Below, in pieces: positions 21,920 to 31,350 of a DNA stretch of 64,000 bases; within the stretch, counting starts at the first letter, position 1; every line of letters begins with the position of its first letter. Made by a program: the position numbers and the translations under genes. Location: NCBI GenBank assembly GCA_036936605.1, contig JAUPFV010000002.1, positions 265,988,770 through 266,052,769 on the forward strand, read 5' to 3'. Below the pieces are notes generated by a model. That model was not told the origin of the DNA. It worked only from the letters and a program-made list of their open reading frames with translations, and did no database searches. The DNA is from Limnanthes douglasii subsp. nivea. Taxonomy: Eukaryota > Streptophyta > Magnoliopsida > Brassicales > Limnanthaceae.

Positions 21920-22538
21920 ATGACTAACAACACTAATAATTCGAGGAAGAGACATATAGTGAATTTAACGCGTCAAATTGAGGGAGGAGCATCGGCACAC
22001 CTAAGCAACAAGAAGGATGTGCCCTTTATAATTTTCGATGGGGATGATTTGAGGGGGATTACTGGGCCACATGAAGATGCAGTGGTCATAGGAGCAGAAG
22101 TGTGCGGGGTGGAGATTCGACGAGTGTTGATTGATACCGGGAGCTCTGCTAATGTACTTTTCAAGTCAACATATGATAGATTAACCACTCCGCCTCGAAT
22201 AAAAAAGGTCAGAGAGAACTATCATCGGGTTCACTGGCGCAACAGCAAATGTGATAGGGGAGTTCGAGGGAGAGATTTCTTTGGGAAAGGGGCCTTTCAA
22301 AAAGAAAGTACAAGTACGTTTTGTGGTGGTGGATTGTCCATCGAACTACAACGCTATTTTTGGAAGGTCGTGGCTGGCTAAAATGTATGATGTAGTCTCT
22401 ACGGTTCATCAATGTTTGAAGTATGTGATCGAGGATCGAGTCGGCGTTGTTCGAAGTGATCAAAAGGTGGCAAGAGAGTGTTACGCTGCTGCGTTTAGAC
22501 TACGTGGCAAAAATACTGATGATCCGATGGAGAATTAG
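21920..22538 (+). pseudogene. G1 aspartic protease region
   Basis: First frame 21920-22381 has VLIDTGSSANVLFKSTYDRL, with the DTG active site. Near 22220 the frame shifts, and the C-terminal half continues from about 22251: ISLGKGPFKKKVQVRFVVVD, then NYNAIFGRSWLAKM with the conserved Gly-Arg. A TAG at 22536-22538 follows. It belongs to one Gag-Pol polyprotein. Confidence 0.88.
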
Positions 22539-23441
22539 CAGTTTGGGGGGTTGTCTTCTGGTGGCGCTGATGAGGGAATTGATGATCCGAGGTCAACCCC
22601 GAGTTCTGTGGTGGTAAATGAAGAAATAGAAGAATATGTTTTCAATAATGGCAGGGTACTTCGAATTGGGACTCTGTTGCCTTTGTCGATGCGAGAAAAG
22701 TTGTTAACTTTTTTGTCTGAGAATTTGGATGTATTTGCGTGGAGGTCCGAGGACGTAGTAGGGGTCCCAAGTGACATCATATGTCATAGTTTGGCGGTGG
22801 ATCCGAAGATCAAGCCGATAATTCAAAAAAGAAGGGCTTTTTCGTTGGAAAAATCTGAGGCTATAGTTGCTGAGGTAGATCGATTGTATAAGATAGAGCA
22901 TATCAGGGAGTCCAATTATCCGAGGTGGACAGCTAATCCTGTGGTGGTGAAAAAGAAGAGCGGAAAATGGCGAATGTGTGTAGACTTCACAGATTTAAAC
23001 AGAGCCTGCCCAAAAGATCCTTTTCGAGTGCCTCGGATTGACCAGTTGGTGGATTCCACTTCTGGAAATAAAATCTTGACATTTATGGATGCTTTTTCAG
23101 GGTATAATCACATTCGAATGAATCCGGATGATGAAGAAAGCACAACTTTTATCACTGATCGAGGTTTGCACTGTTATAGAGTGATGCCGTTCGGATTAAA
23201 AAATGCTGGGTCAACATATCAGAGGCTGATGAATAAGGCGTTTGCTTCACAAATAGGAAGGAATATCGAAGTGTACATCGATGATATGCTTGTCAAGAGC
23301 AAAAGTGATGTTGAACACATTAATGATTTAGAAGAGACGTTTTTAAATCTCAGAGCCATACAATTGAAATTGAACCCAGAAAAATGTACATTTGGAGTCC
23401 GATCTGGTAAGTTTTTGGGGTACATGATTAGTGAAAGATGA
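22539..23441 (+). pseudogene. G1 reverse transcriptase
   Basis: Typical Ty3/gypsy RT: VDPKIKPIIQKRR, WTANPVVVKKKSGKWRMCVD, DLNRACPKDPFRVPRIDQLV, FMDAFSGYNHIRM, HCYRVMPFGLKNAGSTYQRL and catalytic VYIDDMLVKS at about 23273-23302. It ends in a TGA (23439-23441) where related elements have a Gly codon (SER-stop-IEVDPEQ). No start codon of its own is needed. Confidence 0.92.
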
Positions 23442-25844
23442 ATCGAAGTGGACCCAGAACAGTTGAAGGCTCTGATATCGATGTCTTCACCTCGGAATAT
23501 CAAAGAAGTGCAAATGTTAACGGGCAGATTAGCAGCCTTGAACAGATTCATTTCTCGTTTTTTAGATAAGTGCTTGCCTTTTTTCCAGGTGCTGCGTCGA
23601 CCAAATAATTTTGAGTGGACTTCGGACTGTGAAGAAGCTTTTGTGAAGATAAAAAACCTCTTGTCCTCTCCTGAAATATTATCAAAGCCTCGAAAGGGTG
23701 AGCAATTATTTTTGTATATAGCGGTATCGGATTATGCAGTAAGTGCAGTTCTGGTCAGTGAAGAGACGAGGGTTTCGAAGCCTGTCTACTATGTTAGTAA
23801 AAGTTTGGTTGATGCCAAGAAACGATATTTGAAGCTAGAAAAATTGGCACTGTGTATAGTAGTGGCAGCGAGAAAAATGCGTCATTACTTCCAGGCACAT
23901 ACGATTGTGGTTCGAACTTCATACCCATTAAAAAATGTGTTGCAAAAGCTAGACATTTCAGGAAGGATGACTAAGTGGTATGTAGAATTAGGAGATTTCG
24001 ATGTGTTATTCTCTCCTCGAACAGCTATCAAAGCACAAGCCTTAGCAGACTTCTTGGTTGCGTTTCATTCGAGTAGATCCGAAGAGGAAAAAGGTGAAAA
24101 AGAGAGCACGAATCCGACGTGGACAGTACGAACAGATGGGGCATCTAGTAACAAAGGGTCGAGTGCAGGAGTTGAATTGGTAGCACCAACAGGAGAATTT
24201 ATGTTTCAAGCTATAAAATTTGGATTTCATGCTTCGAACAATGAAGCTGAATATGAAGCTGTGCTAGCAGGGTTGCGATTAGCAAAGATTTGTGGGGCAA
24301 CATTTGTGCGCTTAGAAACAGATTCGCAGTTGGTAGTTAACCATGTTAAAGGGGTTTCCGAAGCTAAAAAGGAACGCTTGGTTTTGTACTTGCAAGAACT
24401 ACGAGGAATGATGGCACAATTTGAAAATGTCGAAGTGGAGCATATTCGAAGAGGTAACAACACAATGGCTGATTCTTTAGCAACAATGGCTTACTCTGAA
24501 GAATATCCATGGATCATGACACAGCCGTCGCCCTCGATCATATCGAATTCTGAGCAGTGTGAATTTGTTGATGAGGTAGTAAGTGGTCCGATGTGCACTC
24601 GAGGTGATTGGAGGTTTGACTTGTTAAACTTTATTTCGAAGGGAATACTACCTCTTGATAAATACTTGCTCAAGAAAATAAAGTATAAAGCTCTTGGCTA
24701 TGTAGTATTGGACGGGGTATTATACAAAAGATCTGCGTCGAAACCTTTGCTACGATGTTTAAGTAAGCAGGAGTCTCAAAACATTCTATCTGAATTGCAT
24801 GATGGGGATGGATCAGCTCATTGTGGATTCAAAGCTTTAACGCGTAGGGTATTGTTGGCAGGATATTATTGGCCTACAATATTGCAGGATGCCAAAATGT
24901 TAGTTCGAAGCTGTGATACTTGCCAAAGGTATGCAAATTTAATACATAAACCAGCAGTACCCCTAATGACAATCTCAGAGGCGGTTCCTTTCGATAGGTG
25001 GGGGATTGATTTAGTAGGACCATTACTTATGGCTTCTGGTGGAAGACAAATGATTATTGTTGCGGTCGATTATTTTTCGAAGTGGGCAGAAGCAGAACCT
25101 TTAGCTGGGACAAAAGCTAAGGATGTAATCAAGTTTATTCAAAGTAACATTTGCTACCGTTTTGGAGTTCCTCGAAAAATAACAACGGACAACGGTCCTC
25201 AATTTAATAACAAGGAAATGGAATCTTTTTGCTCTTCGAAAGGAATACAACAATGCTTTTCTACTCCTTTCCACCCCCAAGCAAATGGACAAGTGGAAGT
25301 TACAAATAGCTCTATTTTGGATGGTTTGAAGAAAAATTTGGCAGGAGCAGCAGGGAAGTGGCCAAATTATCTTCAAGAAGTGTTGTGGGCATATCGAACA
25401 ACCCCTAGAGAGGCTACAAAAGAGACTCCTTTTTCTTTGGTCTATGGAATGGACGCTGTGTGCCCTGCTAAATCTACATTGCCTTCCTACAGATTACTAC
25501 GATATTCCGATGTGGATAACGATGAAGCTAGAAGGGTTGAGCTTGATTTGTTAGAGGAAAAAAGGGTCAAAGCGCATTTAAATGTGGTCCATTATCAAAC
25601 ATTAATGAGAAGCAGGTACGGTGCTAAAGTTAAGAGGAGAGAATTCAAAATTGGCGATCGAGTGTTACGAAAAGTATTTCTTCATACTAGGGACAAGCAC
25701 CTCGGAAAATTGGCTCCGAATTGGGAGGGTCCTTACGAAGTTAAAATGAAGGTCAAGCCAGGTTCCTACAGGTTGTCTGATCGAGAGGGGAGGATGCTCA
25801 AACATCCTTGGAATATAGAGCATTTGAAATTGTACTGTGAGTAA
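23442..25844 (+). pseudogene. G1 RNase H, second (archaeal-type) RNase H and integrase
   Basis: About 800 codons open. The first RNase H (YIAVSDYAVSAVLV, KRYLKLEKLALCIVV) is followed by a spacer and a second RNase H of the archaeal type (WTVRTDGASSNKGSSAGVEL, NNEAEYEAVLAGLRLA, ETDSQLVVNHVKG) near 24120-24360. The integrase H2C2 finger (LHDGDGSAHCGFKALTRR, CDTCQRYAN) precedes the core with WGIDLVGPL, ITTDNGPQFNN and a Glu in HPQANGQVEVTN. The C-terminus ends HPWNIEHLKLYCE. The catalytic residues look intact. Confidence 0.94.
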
Positions 25845-26077
25845 AACCAAACTTCGAATTTTTGTAAAACAGACATACTCTTTCCTTATCTGTTGGCCCA
25901 GAAAGGTTTTAACGAGGTGTCTGGTTAATATTGAATTTTTTAATAAAATTTCTTTTGGCCATTGGTTGTTTACTATGATGGGTGATTTATTATTTTGGTG
26001 ACTTGGCAAAGATTGATCACCTTTGAAAGTTGACCAAGAATAATTTTCCGAAGCAATAGCTTTGAAGAAACAACCAA

Positions 26078-26290
26078 ATTTTCGAGGTGCCACGTCTTAT
26101 GAGTGCATCTAATTTTCGAGGTGCCACGTCTTATGAGTGCATCTAATTTTCGAGGTGCCACGTCTTATGAGTGCATCTAATTTTCGAGGTGCCACGTCTT
26201 ATGAGTGCATCTAATTTTCGAGGTCCCACGTCTTATGAGTGCATCTAATTTTCGAGGTGCCACGATTTATAAATGCATCTAATTTTCGAA
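26078..26290. repeat. 34-bp tandem array between pol and antisense gene of G1
   Basis: About six direct copies of a 34-base unit (AATTTTCGAGGTGCCACGTC then TTATGAGTGCATCT). It sits exactly where the sense pol and antisense gene converge. G2 has an unrelated 77-bp array at the same place. Confidence 0.93.
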
Positions 26291-26433
26291 ACGACAAGTT
26301 TAAATTGGTACACCAGAAGTTTAAAATATTAAAAAAAAAGTTGCTTGTTCGTCGGATAAAACATGAAGCTTACAAAAAAAGAGAAAAATACTTAACCAAA
26401 TACACAAAAAATAAGCATGACATGCTTAATCTA

Positions 26434-29252
26434 TTAGGCATCTTCTTCTTCCGATGACCCGTCCGAAGCATCTTCTTCTTCTGAGGAACTTGGTGGCACC
26501 TCGAATGCTTCCTTTGGGCGATCTTCTTCTGGAACTTGTTTCCAAAGGTCCGTTAAATCCAGCCTTGGACAGGCAGCATGGACCTCTCGAAGAAGTTTAA
26601 TAGCTGTATCAGTTTGAGCTTTCTTGATACCATCAAGCATTAAAGAACCAACAGCGGCTTCGGCCTTTTTGACGGCAACATTCTTTTCTTCATCGAACCC
26701 TGTTCGAAGCGTGATCAGCTGAGTTTGGCAATTTTCCAGTTTCTCCTGAGTTTCTTTGACAAGTTTCTCAGCATCGGAAGATTTTTTCTTCTTTTCGGAA
26801 ATAGCAGTAGAATGTTGAGACTTTAGACTTTCAAGAGCCAGTCGACGAGCAGTCTCCAGAGCTTCGATTTCTTCTTTATGTTCCTTAACAAGTTTTTCTT
26901 TTTCAGCCTCGAACTTTTGAAGTGCTTCGTTTTTCGAGGCCTTTTCAGATTCTGTCTCCTTTTTGTTCTTGATCAACTCTTGTGCAAGGAGCTCCAATTG
27001 TGTGTGTGAATTGCTCACTTCTTCACATAACGTTTTGGCTGCAACACTTAAATTTATAAAAGGACGAAGAATAAAAGTTACCTCATCGGATCTATTAGAA
27101 TTGGGCAAGTTCGATGAGTGATGATAAACAGGAACGATTGCGTTGGATTTTGAAGTTGTGGCAGCATCGGCAGAAGTTGATGGAATGGTGTTGATAGGTC
27201 GAAAACCTTCACCAGTAGCTGCAAAATCTCCGCTCGAATTTAAATCTTCGAAGTTAAAATAATCAATTTCCTGGCTGTCTCCCAATGCTAATCCCCCTTG
27301 AGGATTTTCTTCCACAAAGATTTTTTCATGAACTTCGGAAGCCAATACCTCCTCGAGCATAGCAGCTTCGTTCTTTTCCTGTGGAGTAGTGGACTTCTTC
27401 TTTTTCTTTTTTTGAGTATTGCTTTCCTTCTTTTTCTTTTGTGCAGGTTCGTCTTCCTCGGATATGGGGGGAAGTTGAGATGTAGATGCTTTTCGCTTTC
27501 CTGCAGTCTTCGAATGATTAGCAGGTTTAGCCTTGATTGTGATGGGTTTTTTGAGGGTTTGTTTTCCCTTCTTCTTTAGTGGTAGGTGGCTTTCACTTCG
27601 GTTCCTGGTGGGAAGGTAGGTTTTCCCATCTGGTGCAAGTATTCTCTGAACAGCTTCAATAGGATCTGGGGGGGTCATCAGATCTTTAGGAAAGTCAGCT
27701 CCTAAGGATATACGCCAGAGATGGCTGTTGACAAAGTTGATCGGCTCAAAGGCTGAGTGAAAGCCATTTCCCCAGGCTTTTTCTGCCCACTCAGCCATTT
27801 GCTGGAAGATGACCTTGGCAGCTTTTCGACGACTTTTAAATCGCCTCGGAATTTCTAAAAAAAGGGGGGGGATAAACAGTTAGATAACTTGGCTAAGTTT
27901 TTTTTTTTTAAAAAAAAGGAGTGTTGCTTACTGTTATCTCTCCAGGTGAGAGTGAGTTTTGAGGGGTTGGCATCGGAAATCTCCTTGCCATTTTCCCAGG
28001 CCCCTGATAAGAAGAAAAATCTTTGCTTCCAAAATTTATCAGCTTCGAGGAGGTCGTCGATAATCTTTAGATCATCCTCCAGAGTTAGGTAATAGAATGG
28101 CAAAACTGGACCATTAGAAATTTTGGTCACCGAGATGAAGTTTTCTATTTCGAGGGGGATGCCTCCCAGCCCCGACACCATGATAGCAGAGAATAAGGTA
28201 AACAGTTGATTCGGAGTGACTTGTGTTGGACACAACCTATGAATCTCGAAGTACCTCACTATCATCGGATCGAGGGGAAATCGAAGTCCCCAGTTGAAAA
28301 GCTCGGGGTAAATTACCAGCTCATCCTTCTGACAATTCAGAGGTGTTTCTCCTTCTTCTGGTAGTCGAAGAACGATGTTGTCTGTTAGCCCCCATAATTT
28401 CTTGAGTTGCTCTTTCTCCGATTCGGGGTAGTAGGAGTATCGTACATTTTTCAAGGCAAGAATATATCGAGGACAAAGTGATTGAAGGTTTTCCTGAACC
28501 AAAGCAGCAACGTCCTCGGGAAGGGTAATGAGAGGTTTCTTTCCTCAATTTCTCTGTGGGGGAGTTACTCCGTCAGCCTCGGATTCCTCTTCGGCATCAG
28601 ACTCGGTGGCTTCTGAATCATTTTCTTTGTTGTTTTCCACATCGGTAGCTCCACCCTGGTGACTTCGAGTTTGAGTCTCGTTTTGAGTCACAAGAATTGG
28701 TTGACTATTCTCTGGAGTAGCGTCAACCACTTCTTGTGGGGGAGGAGAGGAGATCTCTGCATCATCACCCATTGCTAGAAAAGTTGATCTTTTGCTACGT
28801 TTAACCTTAACAGCTTCGAATTGAGGGGTAAGTGATTTGGGTTGAAGATTTTTTGGAGCTTTGAATTGTAGGATATGTGATTTGGGTTGTGGTTTTTTAT
28901 CAGCTGGTGGTTTGTCAGAAGCGACAACCTTAGATTTTCGATGAGGTCTTAGTGGTGGAGAAGTAGGTTGATTTCGAGGAGAAAAAGGTTCTTGGTTAGA
29001 TTCTGGGTTTGAACCTAGGGGTGAAGACGAAGTGGCAAGATTGGGGTCGAAGTTACCGTATTTAAAGGTGGTAAGAGAAGAATGAGGACCGTTGTAGATC
29101 AACCCAGCATCCTTGTATTCTTTAGCTCTTTGAGATATACAAAGATAATCGTAAGCTCCAAATATTTGGTTGCTAGAACCAGGGAATGGAGATTTCTTTG
29201 CCTTTACTGGTTTTCTGGGTTTAGATCTTTTGTATTTAGGGTATCTTCTCAT
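26434..29252 (-). CDS. G1 antisense extra gene (aORF), spliced; gypsy-type transposon domain plus coiled coil
   Basis: Read leftwards from ATG 29252. The N-terminus is basic (MRRYPKYKRSKPRKPVKAKK). A Pro/Ser/Lys-rich linker leads to one TGA at 28545-28547, after which the same frame continues. 28502-27932 has a globular domain (GETPLNCQKDELVIYPELF, NWGLRFPLDPMIVRYFEIH) resembling the Pfam family called putative gypsy type transposon (Transposase_28). An intron at 27855-27931 (GTAAGC...TTTTTTTAG) joins phase 1 to IPRRFKSRRKAAKV and AEWAEKAWGNGF. A long Lys/Glu coiled coil (about 27000-26620) and an acidic SSEEEDASDGSSEEEDA tail follow. Function is unknown. It is homologous to 50582-53371 in G2 and 43864-44006 in G3. 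One stop apart, it is uninterrupted. Confidence 0.75.
27855..27931 (-). other. Intron of the G1 antisense gene
   Basis: 77 bases with donor GTAAGC and a T-rich tract ending TTTTTTTAG. Splicing keeps the frame in phase 1. G2 has an intron at the homologous site (51848-51915), also phase 1. Confidence 0.75.
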
Positions 29253-29425
29253 ACAATAGGTATTGATCTGAGAAGTTGGGCAGGATGAAGATGGCTTGAA
29301 GGTTTATGAAGAATAGGATGAAGATGGCTTGAAGATTGATAAAGAACAGGATGAAGATGAAGAACAGGATGAAGATGGTTTAGGAGTGATCTCTCTAAAA
29401 AGTTCTCAGTGAATGAAGAGCTGGG

Positions 29426-29433
29426 TATTTATA
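29426..29433 (-). promoter_or_regulatory. TATA box of the G1 antisense gene
   Basis: The minus strand reads TATAAATACCC about 175 bases upstream of ATG 29252. The leader between them contains repeated CATCCTGTTCTTCATC-like units. Confidence 0.6.
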
Positions 29434-29791
29434 GTTTAAAGAAATAACGTTGAGGATTTGAAGAGGCAAAACCAGTGAGTTGCTATCATTGGGTGGAATG
29501 CGAAACGAAAAGGAAACGTGTTGTGTCACAGACCTATCAAGTAGGGTCTAATCAATCTTTCAAGTAGGGGTCAGATAATTCGAAGCGCAAGTAAAGTTAC
29601 ATCTCTAGTCAGCAAATTCGAAGTGGAGGCAAGATTGTGTTCTAAGATAGCAGATTCGAAGTTAGAAGATTCGAAGTGAATAAAGAAGTCTGTTTGCGCT
29701 TATTCTTAGATTCGAAGTAAGATTGCAAGTCATTAGGCCTAATCGTAATGAAAATGCTATATTCACTTGAAGTAAGTTTCGAAGAGTGAAT

Positions 29792-29831
29792 AGTTCTTAT
29801 AAATTGTCTATATAAGAACTAGGGGGGCTAC
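29792..29831. promoter_or_regulatory. Hairpin plus polypurine tract of G1
   Basis: AGTTCTTATA (29792-29801) and TATAAGAACT (29811-29820) are a perfect 10-bp inverted repeat with a 9-base loop. Directly after it comes the polypurine tract AGGGGGGCTAC and then the 3' LTR. Confidence 0.75.
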
Positions 29832-30124
29832 TGATAAGGAAAGATATTCTTCAGGGACCTAAATGCAATTAATAGGGACTAAATTGATAAGTTCTGATAA
29901 GATAGAGTTTAATTAAGCTTTTATAAGAGATATAGGGACTAAGTTGTAAATATTCATCTATGTAACCGCTCTTGTAACTGATTCACCTGGCCTATTTATA
30001 GAGGCAGAGGAAGACGGTTACACTCATGAAATAATCAGAAGCACAATACTATTTTCACTACCTGAAATTCTCTCTGTGAATTCTTGTGTTCATGATTCTC
30101 TCAATCCAACTTTAATTCATACCA
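29832..30124 (+). repeat. 3' LTR of G1
   Basis: 293 bases; four substitutions against the 5' LTR. Confidence 0.95.
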
Positions 30125-30638
30125 ATACTAACCACCGACGATTACATACTAACCATCGGCGATTACATACGCTTTCACTGGCGCTCCAATTAATCACCGG
30201 CGAATTCCGAAATAACCACCATGGAACCTGTTACTTCCGTTCACTGTCAGCGGTGATTCGACCACCTCTGTAATCGGAGCAAAACTTACCAGCTCCACCG
30301 GTGCTCTGTAATCGGAGGAAAGATAACGTATCGGCTCGACGTCGCCGTTGATAGCAGCTCCGACGTCTGGTTTCAACAGAACGTTACCGTGACTCGGCTT
30401 TCACTGTTTTTTTTTCATTTTCGACTTTGATATTAGAAGCTCCGACGATAGCAGCTCCGACGACGTCCTCGTTGATAGCAGCTCCGACGATAGCAGCACC
30501 TGTTTCTGGTCGATTCAAACCATCCATACCGGCGCCGATTACATTCTTGTAAGAATTTTCAGTTTTCCACCTCTGTTATATCTTCTTGCGATTTCTGTTA
30601 TGTTCTGTGCGTAAAAGGCTGCGATTTTGCTGTGATAG
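30125..30638. other. MULE-A leader after the G1 insertion
   Basis: Continues the leader interrupted at 19668. GC-richer, with repeated CGGCGATTACATAC and AGCAGCTCCGACGA-type short repeats. Probably 5' untranslated sequence and the start of a leader intron (donor-like GTAAGAAT at 30549). No coding frame supported. Confidence 0.4.
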
Positions 30639-31267
30639 TATACCACGATATTTTAGCTATATTAGGTTGCTATATGTGTTAAACCATATACCATGACCGC
30701 TTATACCCTGATATTTTAGCTATGATATGTTGCTAGATGTGTTCAAACATATAACCTTACTGCATATACCCTGATATTTTAGCTATGATAGGTTGCTAGA
30801 TGTGTTCAAACATATACCCTTACTGCATATACCCTGATATTTTAGCTATGATAGGTTGCTAGATGTGTTGAGAAATAGACCATGACTCCATATACCCCGA
30901 TAGTTTAGTTATGACAGGTTGCTAGATGTGTTCAACCATATCCCTGACTCCATATACCCTGATAGTTTAATTATGACAGGTTGCTAGATGTGTTGAAAAA
31001 TAGACCACGAATACATATACCCTGATAGTTTAGTTATGACAGGTTGCTAGATGTGTTCAACCATATCCCCTGACTGCATACACCCTGATATTTTCGCTAT
31101 AATAGGTTGCTAGATGTGTTGAGAAATAGACCATGACTCCGTATACCCTGATAGTTTAGTTATGACAGGTTGCTAGATATGTTGAAAAACAGACCACGAA
31201 TTCATATACCCTGATATTTTAGTTATGGGATATTGCTAGATGTGTTCAACCATTTACCATTTAGACA
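30639..31267. repeat. 63-bp tandem array in MULE-A leader
   Basis: About ten units of 63 bases containing TACCCTGATATTTTAGCTAT and GGTTGCTAGATGTGTT. Two unit types partly alternate (CAAACATATACC versus GAGAAATAGACC). Absent at this position in MULE-B and MULE-C, which have only scattered GCTAGAT and GCGATTT motifs. Confidence 0.9.
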
Positions 31268-31350
31268 TGTACTTATATCAGTAACACATTCAGTTGTTGT
31301 ACGCTGCCCTACAACAAACTAACCAAAACTCCTACAATTCAGGGTACACA

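Larger units (their letters stand above)
19669..30124 (+). mobile_element. G1: Ty3/gypsy Tat-type retrotransposon with antisense extra gene
   Basis: 10456 bases with two 293-base LTRs (four differences, about 1.4%) and a perfect target duplication ATACT (19664-19668 and 30125-30129) in the MULE-A leader. Gag, protease, RT, RNase H, a second RNase H and integrase are on plus; no chromodomain was seen. The double RNase H is the mark of the Tat lineage. Downstream lies an antisense gene (26434-29252) with its own TATA box. Gag-pol has stops or frameshifts at 21312, 21822, about 21850, about 22220, 22536 and 23439, so the copy is defective though young. Confidence 0.95.

Noticed and set aside
30076..30273. 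Short ORF spanning the G1 3' LTR and the MULE leader
   Set aside because: It crosses the G1/MULE junction and contains small repeats (NHRRLHT); chance frame.
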